Shown here piece after piece: positions 1-7,374 of a stretch of 64,000 nucleotides of DNA (position 1 is its first letter; each line of letters begins with the position of its first letter). Below the pieces are notes generated by a model that ran no database searches, had not been told where the DNA came from, and saw nothing but the letters and a program-made list of their open reading frames with translations. Location of the stretch: assembly GCA_964570685.1 (NCBI GenBank), contig CAZMZC010000001.1:62001-126000 (forward strand), written 5' to 3'. Origin of the DNA: UBA1189 sp964570685. GTDB lineage: Bacteria; Bacteroidota; Bacteroidia; Bacteroidales; Bacteroidaceae. The position numbers and the translations under genes were made by a program.

Positions 1-1
1 G

Positions 2-1420
2 GCTAAAGTTATCAAGTTAGCAGTAGTCATTGCCGTAACCGTCACCATCTGGCTGCTGCCTACAACAGCATTCGGTATCGAGGGACTCACCGTGGTGGAG
101 CAGCGCATCATTGGCGTGTTTGCTTTCGCTACACTGATGTGGGTGCTCGAGGCTATACCGGCATGGAGCACCTCGCTCATCGTGGTGGCGCTGCTGCTGT
201 TCTCGGTGTCGGACAGTGCGCTGAAGCCTCTCGTTACGGGCTACGCTCCTGAGGAGCTGGGCACCGTGCTCAAGTATCAGGATATCCTGCACTGCTTTGC
301 CGACCCCATCATCATGCTCTTCATCGGCGGATTCATGCTGGCCATCGCTGCCACGAAGTATGGCCTCGATGCCAAGATTGCCAAGGTGCTGCTGAAACCC
401 TTCGGCACGCAGTCACGTTTCGTGTTGCTGGGCTTCATCGTGGTGACGGGCCTGTTCTCGGCCTTCATCAGCAACACGGCTACTGCGGCCATGATGCTGG
501 CCTTCCTGGCTCCCGTATTGAAGGCGCTCCCTGCCGACGGCAAGGGTAAGATAGGCTTGGCGCTCGCTATCCCCGTAGCGGCCAATATCGGCGGTATGGC
601 TACTCCTATCGGTACACCTCCCAACGGTATCGTGCTCAAGTATCTGGAACCTATGGGCCTGGGTATGGGCTTCGGTGAGTGGATTGCCTTCATGGGCCCC
701 ATCACCATTGCGCTGCTCCTCATCTCATGGGTGATCCTGCTCAAGCTGTTCCCCTTCAAGCAGAAGACCATCGTGCTCGATATCCCCGATAACTCACAGA
801 AGGGCTGGCGCACCACATTGGTATACATCACTTTCTTTGCTACCATCATCATGTGGCTGTTCGACAAGAACCTCGGCCTCAAGACCAACGCCGTGGCAAT
901 GCTCCCCGTGGCTGTATTCTGTGCTACGGGTATCATCACCAAGCGCGACCTTGAGCAGATCAGCTGGTCAGTGCTGTGGATGGTAGCCGGTGGTTTTGCC
1001 CTCGGTGTAGCACTCAACAAGTCGGGCTTGGCTCAGCACATGATCGATGCTATCCCATTCTCTTCATGGTCACCGCTGGTTGTCATCATTGGTTCAGGCT
1101 TGCTCTGCTACGCCATGGCCAACTTCATCTCCCATACAGCTACGGCTGCACTCCTCGTGCCCATCCTTGCTGTAGTGGGACAGAGCATGGCAACCGAGCT
1201 CGGCCCCGTAGGCGGCGTGGCTACCTTACTCGTAGGTGTAGCTATCGCTTCATCAGTAGGTATGGTGCTGCCCATCAGTACACCTCCCAATGCCTTGGCA
1301 TACGCTACTGGCCTCATCGAGCAGAAGCATATGGTCAAGGTGGGCCTTATCGTAGGTGCAGTGAGCCTGCTCCTCGGATATGGCGTACTCATCCTCTTGG
1401 GCTCTAACGGTTTGATATAA
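2..1420 (+). CDS. DASS/SLC13-family anion:Na+ symporter (5'-truncated)
   Basis: Inner-membrane carrier of the divalent anion:sodium symporter family, which typically imports C4-dicarboxylates, citrate or sulfate with Na+. The reading frame is open from base 2, so the true start lies before the window; a GTG at 92 is internal and should not be taken as the start. Two pseudo-symmetric substrate/Na+ motifs are visible: SNTATAAMML followed by TPIGTPPNG in the first half, and SHTATAALLVP followed by PISTPPNALAY in the second. That pair of SNT-type and TPPN-type motifs is diagnostic of the family. The rest is strongly hydrophobic. The substrate cannot be told from sequence. It ends 25 bases before the helicase gene on the same strand, so the two may be co-transcribed. 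Confidence 0.88.
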   Translation, partial: AKVIKLAVVIAVTVTIWLLPTTAFGIEGLTVVEQRIIGVFAFATLMWVLEAIPAWSTSLIVVALLLFSVSDSALKPLVTGYAPEELGTVLKYQDILHCFADPIIMLFIGGFMLAIAATKYGLDAKIAKVLLKPFGTQSRFVLLGFIVVTGLFSAFISNTATAAMMLAFLAPVLKALPADGKGKIGLALAIPVAANIGGMATPIGTPPNGIVLKYLEPMGLGMGFGEWIAFMGPITIALLLISWVILLKLFPFKQKTIVLDIPDNSQKGWRTTLVYITFFATIIMWLFDKNLGLKTNAVAMLPVAVFCATGIITKRDLEQISWSVLWMVAGGFALGVALNKSGLAQHMIDAIPFSSWSPLVVIIGSGLLCYAMANFISHTATAALLVPILAVVGQSMATELGPVGGVATLLVGVAIASSVGMVLPISTPPNALAYATGLIEQKHMVKVGLIVGAVSLLLGYGVLILLGSNGLI

Positions 1421-1445
1421 GGCTTGATATCCCTTATAAGATTAG

Positions 1446-3449
1446 ATGAAGACATTCGAAGAACTGGGCGTGATGCCCGAGATATGTGAAGCCATCAGCG
1501 AACTGGGATTCGTGCAACCCATGCCCGTGCAGGAAGAGGTGATACCCTACCTGCTGGGCAATGGCAACGACGTAGTGGCGCTGGCACAGACGGGTACGGG
1601 CAAGACGGCAGCGTTCGGACTGCCCATCATACAGAAGGCCGACCCCAAGTTGCCTTGCGCACAGGCGCTCATCCTGAGTCCTACCCGTGAGCTGTGTCTG
1701 CAGATAGCCGATGACCTTGCCGCCTTCTCCAAGTATGTGGAGGGGCTGCGCGTAGTACCCATGTATGGCGGCACATCCATAGAAAACCAGATACGCAACG
1801 TGCGTCGCGGCGTGCACATCATCGTAGCCACTCCGGGCCGCCTCATCGACCTCATGGAGCGCGGCGTGGTGGACCTCTCTACCGTGCGCGACGTAGTGCT
1901 CGACGAGGCCGACGAGATGCTCAACATGGGCTTCACCGACAGCATCAACCGTATCCTCGAAGATGTGCCTGCCGACCGCAACACGCTGCTCTTCTCCGCC
2001 ACCATGAGCAAGGAGATTGCCGCTATTGCCAAGAACTACCTCACCGATGCCCACGAAATCGTGATAGGCAACAAGAACGAGGGCGCCAAGAACGTAAACC
2101 ACGTATACTATATGGTGCACGCGAAGGACAAATACCTCGCGCTGAAGCGTATCGTCGACTACTATCCCCATATCTATGGCATCGTATTCTGCCGCACCCG
2201 TATGGAGACACAGGAGATAGCCGACAAGCTCATTCAGGACGGATACAATGCCGATGCCCTGCACGGCGAGCTATCGCAGCAGCAGCGCGACCTCACCATG
2301 CAGAAGTTCCGCAAGCGCCGCATACAGCTCCTCGTGGCTACCGATGTGGCTGCACGTGGACTCGATGTGGACGACCTCACCCATGTCATCAACTACGGCT
2401 TGCCCGACGATACGGAGAACTACACCCACCGTAGCGGTCGCACCGGGCGTGCCGGCAAGCGCGGCACCTCCATCGCCATCATCAACTTGCGCGAGCGCGG
2501 CCGCATGCGCGAGATAGAAAAGGTCATCGGCAAGGAGTTTGTCAAGGGAACCCTGCCCACAGGAAAGGAAATCTGCGAAAAGCAGCTATGGAAGGTGATT
2601 GACGACATCGAGAAGACCGAGGTGAACGAAACCGAGATAGCCGAGTTCCTGCCCGCCATATACCGCAAGCTCGACTGGCTGGACAAGGAAGACATCATCC
2701 GCCGCGTAGTGACCCGTGAGTTTGGCCGATTCGTAGAGTACTACAGCAATGCCCCCGAGCCAGAGGCAGTCGTCGAACGCGGGAAAGGAAGCTTACTCAA
2801 CTCCCCCCGAGGGGGAGCGTCCAAGGGGCGCGATGCACGAAAGCCCCCTCTTCGGGAGGGGGATGGGGGAGGCCGTCCACGCAAGGCGGAGAAGGGCTAT
2901 GTACGCTTCTTCGTGAACCGTGGCAAGCGCGACGGCTTCTATGCCTCGCAAATCATCGACCTGGTGAACCGCCACGTGCGCCACGAGCGCATCGAGATGG
3001 GGCGCATCGACCTGATGCAGAACTTCTCCTTCTTCGAGGTGCCCGAGCGTCAGGCCGACACGGTGACACGCGCCCTCAGCCATGCCCACGTGAACGGGCA
3101 ACACGTCGTGGTGGAGCCTGCAGGAGAGGAGGAGAGGCCTCCCCTAACCCCGCACAAGGAGGGGGACTTCAAACCTCGTGGAAAGAAAGGACGCAAAGCC
3201 GATGAGTCCACAGACGGCTTCGCCCAATACGAGAAGAAGAACAAGCGAGAGACCAAGAACCGCGAAAGCAGCAAACAGGGGGGAGGCCGCACCAAGCCCT
3301 CACGCGAAGAACGCGGCTACACCAGCAAGCGCGGTCCCATGAAGAAGGACGACTGGAAACAATTCTTCCAGCACGACAACGACCTGCGCGGTCCCGAACC
3401 CGACTTCTCGGAAGAGGGCTGGGCACGACGCAAGCCGAAGAAGAAATAG
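1446..3449 (+). CDS. DEAD-box ATP-dependent RNA helicase with DbpA-like RNA-binding domain
   Basis: Cytoplasmic RNA helicase of the DeaD/CsdA-DbpA group, expected to remodel rRNA or mRNA. The helicase core fills about residues 1-360: AQTGTGKT (motif I), PTREL (Ia), DEAD (II), SAT (III), then ARGLD and HRSGRTGRAG (V and VI). A DbpA-type RNA-binding domain follows at roughly 485-560, and the tail is basic and low in complexity. Oddity: between core and RNA-binding domain about 25 residues (Ser/Pro/Gly/Arg-rich) are encoded by an intergenic-type palindromic repeat inserted in frame (2799-2874), and a more degenerate copy lies near 3136-3178. The 667-residue length is explained by these inserts plus the long tail. 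ATG at 1446 gives a canonical N-terminus. Convergent with the M15 peptidase gene, with a shared hairpin between. Confidence 0.93.
   Translation: MKTFEELGVMPEICEAISELGFVQPMPVQEEVIPYLLGNGNDVVALAQTGTGKTAAFGLPIIQKADPKLPCAQALILSPTRELCLQIADDLAAFSKYVEGLRVVPMYGGTSIENQIRNVRRGVHIIVATPGRLIDLMERGVVDLSTVRDVVLDEADEMLNMGFTDSINRILEDVPADRNTLLFSATMSKEIAAIAKNYLTDAHEIVIGNKNEGAKNVNHVYYMVHAKDKYLALKRIVDYYPHIYGIVFCRTRMETQEIADKLIQDGYNADALHGELSQQQRDLTMQKFRKRRIQLLVATDVAARGLDVDDLTHVINYGLPDDTENYTHRSGRTGRAGKRGTSIAIINLRERGRMREIEKVIGKEFVKGTLPTGKEICEKQLWKVIDDIEKTEVNETEIAEFLPAIYRKLDWLDKEDIIRRVVTREFGRFVEYYSNAPEPEAVVERGKGSLLNSPRGGASKGRDARKPPLREGDGGGRPRKAEKGYVRFFVNRGKRDGFYASQIIDLVNRHVRHERIEMGRIDLMQNFSFFEVPERQADTVTRALSHAHVNGQHVVVEPAGEEERPPLTPHKEGDFKPRGKKGRKADESTDGFAQYEKKNKRETKNRESSKQGGGRTKPSREERGYTSKRGPMKKDDWKQFFQHDNDLRGPEPDFSEEGWARRKPKKK
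2799..2874. repeat. Palindromic intergenic-type repeat inside the helicase gene
   Basis: Two GC-rich hairpins (2801-2817 and about 2843-2862) lie inside the coding frame. The reverse complement of 2829-2874 matches the intergenic copy at 5079-5124 in 43 of 46 positions by my count. It is translated in frame as a linker. Confidence 0.85.
3136..3178. repeat. Degenerate copy of the palindromic repeat in the helicase tail
   Basis: The segment starts with GGCCTCCCCTAACCCC and continues with AAGGAGGGGG, the same design as the copy at 5079-5124 but with the hairpin partly decayed. It is translated in frame within the basic C-terminal tail of the helicase. Confidence 0.6.
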
Positions 3450-3460
3450 CATTGCAAAGC

Positions 3461-3488
3461 AAAGGCAGGCCCCATGGAGCCTGCCTTT
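3461..3488. terminator. Bidirectional hairpin between convergent genes
   Basis: Perfect 10-bp stem AAAGGCAGGC / GCCTGCCTTT with an 8-base loop, in the 41 bases between the helicase stop and the stop of the convergent M15 peptidase gene. Confidence 0.8.
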
Positions 3489-3490
3489 AT

Positions 3491-4033
3491 TCATTCTATT
3501 ACCTGGCACTTGAGATTACCCGGCACGTAGGAGATGTGTATCCATCTTCCGTCGCCCTCAAGAATAAGCTGGGTGAACTTGATACGGCCTTCTTGCTGCA
3601 TCTTTACGATAAAATCAAAAAGCCTACGGTTGGCCCCCCTCTTATCCCCCCAAGGGGGGAAGAAAGGCGCCGCAGCGTCTGAACACCTCCCCCCTGGGGG
3701 AGGAAGGGAGGGGGCCGTAATGTCCGCCGCGCAGCCGAGGATGTGGTGGCTATTCTTCACGCCACCCACAAGCGCGTTGAGCTGCTTGCAGCGGTAGCCA
3801 CTGCTGACAACTATCGGTTCGCCCCACGCTTCGCGTATGGGGTCAAGGAGTTGGTCTACTAATACGTGCAACAGATGGTATGCACACTTGCTGGGGCGGT
3901 TGTCGATGCCCTCGCGCAGCGCCGTGGCGCTGGCACACAATTCTTGAATTGTGAAATAGGAGAACGGCCCCCTCCCAGCCTCCCCCAGAGGGGGGAGGGG
4001 TTCAGGCCTCGCGGTAATGTTTGATGTTCTCAT
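3491..4033 (-). CDS. M15-family peptidoglycan peptidase (phage-endolysin-like) with repeat-encoded inserts
   Basis: Zinc D-Ala-D-Ala carboxypeptidase / L,D-endopeptidase-like enzyme (Peptidase M15_3 type) expected to cut peptide cross-links in peptidoglycan. The family signature is visible: SSGYRC...LN..VGG, then NSHHILGCAADI with the first zinc ligands, and WIHISY with the last ligand near the C-terminus. Two stretches do not belong to the family: residues about 10-22, and about 28 residues right after the AADI motif. Both are rich in Pro/Gly and are encoded by the GC-rich palindromic repeats at 3966-4014 and 3632-3716. The frame stays open through both, so the gene may still make protein, but the second insert interrupts the catalytic domain. 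It starts 6 bases after the tiny ORF at 4040-4168, as the last gene of the HU-HIG/smalltalk run. Confidence 0.82.
   Translation of the reverse strand: MRTSNITARPEPLPPLGEAGRGPFSYFTIQELCASATALREGIDNRPSKCAYHLLHVLVDQLLDPIREAWGEPIVVSSGYRCKQLNALVGGVKNSHHILGCAADITAPSLPPPGGRCSDAAAPFFPPWGDKRGANRRLFDFIVKMQQEGRIKFTQLILEGDGRWIHISYVPGNLKCQVIE
3632..3716. repeat. Palindromic repeat inside the M15 peptidase gene
   Basis: GC-rich segment bounded by GGCCCCC and GGGGGCC, with inner hairpins such as CCCCCCAAGGGGGG and CCTCCCCCCTGGGGGAGG. It is translated in frame in the middle of the peptidase domain. Confidence 0.8.
3966..4014. repeat. Palindromic repeat near the start of the M15 peptidase gene
   Basis: GGCCCCCTCCC ... 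CCCCCAGAGGGGGG ... GGGTTCAGGCCTCGCGG, the same repeat family. It encodes residues about 7-22 of the peptidase, ahead of the conserved YFTIQEL start of the domain. Confidence 0.75.
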
Positions 4034-4039
4034 TGTATG

Positions 4040-4168
4040 CTAATGGTTATGGTAAATGACTTCTGACGATGTCTGTAGCCCCCTCTCCTTGGGAGAGGGA
4101 TGGGGTGAGGCCCCTATTAAGGTAAGTGCGCTGCCGAGTAGCAGCAGCGCACGGAAGAAAGTGCTCAT
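4040..4168 (-). CDS. Tiny single-span membrane peptide (42 aa), repeat-extended
   Basis: Short reading frame of 42 residues that begins MSTFFRALLLLGSALTLIG, a compact hydrophobic helix like a small holin-type or signal-anchor peptide. It starts 3 bases after the smalltalk stop and ends 6 bases before the M15 peptidase start, and this tight packing is the best argument that it is real. The second half (SPHPSPKERG onward) is encoded by a palindromic repeat at 4078-4115, so the ancestral peptide probably ended earlier or differently. No family is recognised with certainty. A role with the neighbouring cell-wall peptidase is possible but only inferred. Confidence 0.5.
   Translation of the reverse strand: MSTFFRALLLLGSALTLIGASPHPSPKERGLQTSSEVIYHNH
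4078..4115. repeat. Palindromic repeat in the tiny ORF
   Basis: GCCCCCTCTCC-TT-GGGAGAGGG followed by TGGGGTGAGGCCCC: same family as the other GC-rich intergenic hairpins here. It forms the 3' half of the 42-codon ORF. Confidence 0.7.
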
Positions 4169-4171
4169 CGC

Positions 4172-4276
4172 TTAGACGCAACTGGCCAGGCCCAGCGAAC
4201 CGGCCAGGGCGGTGAGTACAGCGATGAGAACTTTGAGGAGTTTGCCCCAATTGAAGGTAGTGGTTTGTGTGGTCAT
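4172..4276 (-). CDS. Smalltalk-family small protein (34 aa)
   Basis: Starts MTTQTTTFNWGKLLKVLIAV and ends ALAGSLGLASCV: a short polar head, one hydrophobic helix and a terminal Cys-containing end. This pattern and the position immediately downstream of an HU-HIG gene match the Bacteroidota 'smalltalk' proteins. Function is unknown. The ATG at 4276 is preferred to the longer upstream frame because that extension has no matching character and runs into repeats. It is followed 3 bases later by another tiny membrane peptide and then by the M15 peptidase. Confidence 0.75.
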   Translation of the reverse strand: MTTQTTTFNWGKLLKVLIAVLTALAGSLGLASCV

Positions 4277-4650
4277 AAGTGTATGAGTTTTTAAGTTTGT
4301 GATTAAGTTTAGTGTATCAAGAGTTTGAAGGAACACTCGGCTTGCCGCCCAACTCCCCCTCTGTTCATAGAGGGGGTGGCGCGAAGCGACGGGGGAGTTC
4401 TCGGACGAGCCGAGCGCAAGCATTGCCTTTCCCTTCGGCCGGCGAACTACGTTTCCAAACGAAGTGCGGAGCAGGGTTTCTACGCGCTACGCTTATAACT
4501 CCCTCCGCTTCACTATGTTCCGCTCGTCCCTCTATAAACAGAGGGACAGTTCCCTTTAGTTAGTTTCCGCGAGGCTCGCAAAGCCCCTCCATAAAGGGAG
4601 GGGTTCTTGGACAAGCCAAGGGCTACGCTATTGGGGTGGGTCTTTCGGTC
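4277..4650. repeat. Intergenic cluster of GC-rich hairpin repeats
   Basis: This 374-base gap between HU-HIG and smalltalk holds at least three palindromes: about 4350-4397 (AACTCCCCCTCT ... GGGGGAGTT), 4526-4547 (GTCCCTCT / AGAGGGAC) and 4584-4603 (CCCCTCC / GGAGGGG). No gene was seen. They may set relative expression of the two flanking genes on the minus strand. Confidence 0.7.
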
Positions 4651-5067
4651 TTACGCCATCGCCTCGCTCGATATACGCTTCAGCGAGAAGTCCGCAGCCA
4701 CGGCCTTCTTGAGGGCGGCATCGGGGCGGAACACGATCTTGTGACCCTTGATGAACGATGAGGGCGCGAAGTCACTGGCGGCCATCGTGTCCTGCGAGTA
4801 GCACTTGCCCTGCAGGGTCACCTGGAAGCGGCCGAGGTCGTCGAGCACCACCACCTGTCCCTCGGTGAGGGCTTCGATGACATGGTCTTTCATGCTGAGG
4901 AGCACGGCGCGGCAGTCCGTCTGCGTCACGGTGGTGCTGTTGTTGATACGCTTGGCCAGCTTCTCCAGCGTCAGCTCGCCGGTCTTGATGGCCTGGCCGT
5001 GGAAATACTCGGTACCCTCGATACCGTTGGGGTTCTTCACTTTCTTGATTGCATAGTTGATTGGCAT
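4651..5067 (-). CDS. HU-HIG family DNA-binding protein
   Basis: HU/IHF-fold nucleoid-type protein of the Bacteroidota HU-HIG group, 138 residues. It begins MPINYAIKKVKNPNG and contains the family's TVTQTDCRAVLLSMKDHV helix, a GQVVVLDDLGRFQVTL beta-arm segment and a basic FIKGHKIVFRPDAALKK end. HU proteins bend DNA and bind with low specificity. HU-HIG genes usually sit in small Bacteroidota loci with smalltalk, a peptidoglycan hydrolase, DUF4248 and a primase, and the same set is found here. It heads the minus-strand run to smalltalk, the tiny peptide and the M15 peptidase. Its leader contains two palindromic repeats; a possible -7 box (CAAAGTTA, minus strand) lies at 5286-5293. Confidence 0.85.
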   Translation of the reverse strand: MPINYAIKKVKNPNGIEGTEYFHGQAIKTGELTLEKLAKRINNSTTVTQTDCRAVLLSMKDHVIEALTEGQVVVLDDLGRFQVTLQGKCYSQDTMAASDFAPSSFIKGHKIVFRPDAALKKAVAADFSLKRISSEAMA

Positions 5068-5078
5068 AGTAAATAGGT

Positions 5079-5124
5079 GGCCTCCCCCAACCCCCTCCCG
5101 AAGAGGGGGCTTTCCGGCATCGCG
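5079..5124. repeat. Palindromic repeat, intergenic reference copy
   Basis: Lies in the HU-HIG leader; core CCCCCTCCCGAAGAGGGGG followed by CTTTCCGGCATCGCG. It matches the in-gene copy at 2829-2874 (opposite orientation) in 43 of 46 bases. Confidence 0.85.
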
Positions 5125-5238
5125 GAAACAGGGAGGACTTTCTTAAGTTAATTGTTTTAGTTTATAATCTCTGGTGTGCGCACTTGCCTCGTTTTATCCT
5201 TCCCTAAGAAGAGTGACTTGGTCCGCGGTCTTCCGAGT

Positions 5239-5293
5239 CACCCCTCCTTGGGAGGGGAAGGGGGAGGCCTCCCTTATTTACAGTGCAAAGTTA
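5239..5293 (-). promoter_or_regulatory. HU-HIG upstream region: hairpin repeat and possible -7 box
   Basis: CACCCCTCC-TT-GGGAGGGG hairpin plus a GGGGGAGGCCTCCC palindrome (5239-5274), followed by TAACTTTG (minus strand, 5286-5293), a match to the Bacteroidota -7 consensus. No convincing -33 box is at the right distance, so the promoter call is tentative. Confidence 0.45.
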
Positions 5294-5407
5294 CGAAATC
5301 CGATACCCCTCCCTGTCCGCCACTGCGACCTATGGCAGGCTACAGAAACAAACTTTCGTGAAGATGTAAATTTTCTTATTATCCTCTGATAATAAACGAG
5401 TTTGCAC

Positions 5408-5438
5408 TTGGTTGTGTGCCCGATTTTTCGTAACTTTA
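5408..5438 (+). promoter_or_regulatory. Bacteroidota-type promoter for the DUF4248 gene
   Basis: TTG at 5408-5410, 20 bases, then TAACTTTA at 5431-5438 (one mismatch to TAnnTTTG), 16 bases before the ATG at 5455. Confidence 0.55.
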
Positions 5439-5454
5439 CAGCAAATAAAGCACT

Positions 5455-5676
5455 ATGGAAACTGTTACTGAAATCCGCCCCTACACCAAGAGCGAGCTGG
5501 CCACGATGTACTTCCCCATCGGCTCCAGCTCCAACGCGCTGCGCCGCCTCAACCGCTACATCCACCACGCCCACGGCCTCTTGCCCGCGCTGCTCGCTAC
5601 GGGCTACCGCGTCAACGACCGCCACTTCACAAGGCGGCAAGTGCAATTGATATTCGAGTACTTGGGAGAACCGTGA
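5455..5676 (+). CDS. DUF4248 family protein
   Basis: Small basic protein of 73 residues. The YTKSELATMYFP start and the FTRRQVQLIFEYLGEP end match the DUF4248 family of Bacteroidota, short helix-turn-helix-like proteins of unknown function. Family members are usually found next to HU-HIG and VirE/primase genes; here it is transcribed divergently from HU-HIG. A DNA-binding or regulatory role for the island is a reasonable inference, not shown. The ATG at 5455 follows a fair promoter. The next gene downstream, an AAA ATPase, has its own promoter and is probably a separate unit. Confidence 0.8.
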   Translation: METVTEIRPYTKSELATMYFPIGSSSNALRRLNRYIHHAHGLLPALLATGYRVNDRHFTRRQVQLIFEYLGEP

Positions 5677-5776
5677 ATGGAGGGAAGAAGGAAGAGTCGG
5701 CCTACGATAGAATCATAAAAAATACCCCCAAACCATCATTTTTTTGACAGCCAACCGACATTTTTTAAAAAATCTG

Positions 5777-5807
5777 TTGGTTGTAGGCGACAGTTTTGCT
5801 ACTTTTG
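5777..5807 (+). promoter_or_regulatory. Promoter of the AAA ATPase gene
   Basis: TTG at 5777-5779, exactly 20 bases, TACTTTTG at 5800-5807 (full match to TAnnTTTG). The ATG lies 21 bases downstream at 5829. Confidence 0.7.
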
Positions 5808-5828
5808 CGAAAAATAAAGGATAAAGTG

Positions 5829-7001
5829 ATGGATAAACTATTTGAAAAGTCGCGGGCAAGAGTGGCAGAGGTTTCGACCGACTATGTGCGCAGCATACAC
5901 GAGGAAATAGCTTGGGACGACCGCCTGGTGGCTATCGTTGGAGCTCGCGGTGTAGGAAAAACTACGCTGGCACTCCAACACATCAGGCTCTATGACAACC
6001 CGTCTACAGCGCTCTATGTCACGGCCGATGACCTGTGGTTCACATCGCACACATTGGTGGAGCTGGCCGACACATTCTATAAGAACGGAGGCCGCACACT
6101 CTATATAGATGAGGTGCACCGCTATCCCAACTGGTCGGTGGAACTGAAGAATATCTACGACACCCACAGCCGACTGAAGGTCGTGTATACAGGTTCGTCG
6201 ATACTCGACATACGTCGTGGCGGAGCCGACCTGAGCCGTCGTCAGCTGGAGTATACGATGTATGGACTCTCGTTCCGCGAATACCTGCTGCTGGCTCATG
6301 GTATCGAGATGCCTGTATATACGCTCGACGATGTGGTAGCCCATCGCGTAGAGTTCCCCACCAAAGAGCATCGTCCTATAGCACTGTTCAAAGAGTATAT
6401 GCAGGGTGGGTACTATCCGTTCTTCGGGCAGAGAGACAGCTATACACGCCTGCAGCAGATAGTGAACCAGGTGCTCGAAGTGGATATACCCAAGTATGCC
6501 GAACTGACGCTGACCACCATAGAAAAGTTGAAGCGGTTGATGTACGTCATCGCTCAGAGTGTTCCCTTCAAGCCCAATTATTCGAAGTTGGGACGCGACC
6601 TCGAGTGTCACCGTACCTCGGTGAGCGATCTGGTAGTACTGCTCGACAAGTCGCATCTGGTGCAGATACTGCGCGATGACAGCTTCGGGGTGAGCGCGTT
6701 GGGCAAGGTGGACAAGGTATATCTTGGCAACACGCATCTGGCCTATGCACTGAGCGATAGCGTGCCCGATGTGGGTAATCTGAGGGAAACGGTGTTCTTC
6801 ACCTCAGTGCGGCCGAAGTATGACGTGATGTCGTCATCGGTGGCCGACTTCAAAGTGGGGAAATATACCTTTGAGGTAGGTGGGAAAAACAAGAAGCAGA
6901 AACAGATACAAGGCATAGAAAATGCCTTTATAGTAAAGGACGATATCGAATATGGCTATCAGAATGTCATACCTCTTTGGGCATTTGGTTTCTTGTATTG
7001 A
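5829..7001 (+). CDS. AAA_14/DUF4143 family ATPase
   Basis: 390-residue P-loop ATPase of the AAA_14 + DUF4143 architecture, abundant in Bacteroidota and of unknown cellular role. Walker A is GARGVGKTT at residues 38-46, Walker B is TLYIDEVH around 95-102, and a TGSS sensor-like segment follows. The DUF4143 half starts near residue 215, and its end contains the FEVGGK remnant typical of the family's nuclease-like C-terminus. The ATG at 5829 is chosen over an alternative start at 5796, which lies upstream of the -7 box. These genes often move as single cargo genes, which fits its place inside the island. A strong hairpin terminator follows at 7018. Confidence 0.85.
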   Translation: MDKLFEKSRARVAEVSTDYVRSIHEEIAWDDRLVAIVGARGVGKTTLALQHIRLYDNPSTALYVTADDLWFTSHTLVELADTFYKNGGRTLYIDEVHRYPNWSVELKNIYDTHSRLKVVYTGSSILDIRRGGADLSRRQLEYTMYGLSFREYLLLAHGIEMPVYTLDDVVAHRVEFPTKEHRPIALFKEYMQGGYYPFFGQRDSYTRLQQIVNQVLEVDIPKYAELTLTTIEKLKRLMYVIAQSVPFKPNYSKLGRDLECHRTSVSDLVVLLDKSHLVQILRDDSFGVSALGKVDKVYLGNTHLAYALSDSVPDVGNLRETVFFTSVRPKYDVMSSSVADFKVGKYTFEVGGKNKKQKQIQGIENAFIVKDDIEYGYQNVIPLWAFGFLY

Positions 7002-7017
7002 TACACCCCCACCCCCA

Positions 7018-7059
7018 AAATCAGAGCCGTCCGATTTTTCCAACGGACGGCTCTGATTT
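7018..7059. terminator. Strong hairpin terminator, also a dispersed repeat
   Basis: Perfect 16-bp stem AAATCAGAGCCGTCCG / CGGACGGCTCTGATTT, 10-base loop, followed by a T run to 7063. The same stem recurs at 15340-15379, and a half copy (GACGGACGGCTCCG) follows near 7086-7099. Confidence 0.85.
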
Positions 7060-7141
7060 TTTTATCGCAAGGCTCTGATAATCTTGACGGACGGCTCCGA
7101 CTGGTGGGGCTGTTCCTGATTTAGGTTGTCAGTTTATAGAC

Positions 7142-7372
7142 AAAAAGTTGTGACGCACTTTTTTGATTGATATTTAATATGTTAATGCACTTTGCGTCAC
7201 TTGTGACACTACTTTGCTATACCCTATAAGAACATAAATAATTAATTATTCAATACATTATTATTTAATTAATTATTTATTGTATATAGGGGGTATGCAA
7301 TTACGTGTCACAAGTGACGCAAAATAGGCAAATCTACAGTTACTCAGCGTGTTAAGTGCGTCACAACTTTTT
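7142..7372. repeat. 231-bp nested palindrome beside the primase remnant
   Basis: Three perfect inverted repeats share one centre at 7257: AAAAAGTTGTGACGCACTT (7142-7160 / 7354-7372), TTTGCGTCACTTGTGACAC (7191-7209 / 7305-7323) and ATAAATAATTAATTA (7234-7248 / 7266-7280). The centre is very AT-rich. The outer and middle arms repeat the core GTCAC/GTGAC..GC. No reading frame. It ends 2 bases before the DUF3874 fragment. It resembles an iteron-flanked origin or a recombinase/primase target, but function is unknown. Confidence 0.85.
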
Positions 7373-7374
7373 CG

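Noticed and set aside
92..1420. GTG at 92 as the true start of the DASS transporter
   Set aside because: The frame is open to base 2 and the upstream residues (hydrophobic helix) fit the family, so the gene is cut by the window edge.
3491..4033. Frameshifted or broken M15 peptidase
   Set aside because: The odd segments are in-frame repeat insertions; the frame runs uninterrupted from ATG to stop with both motif halves in place, so it is called as a CDS with inserts.
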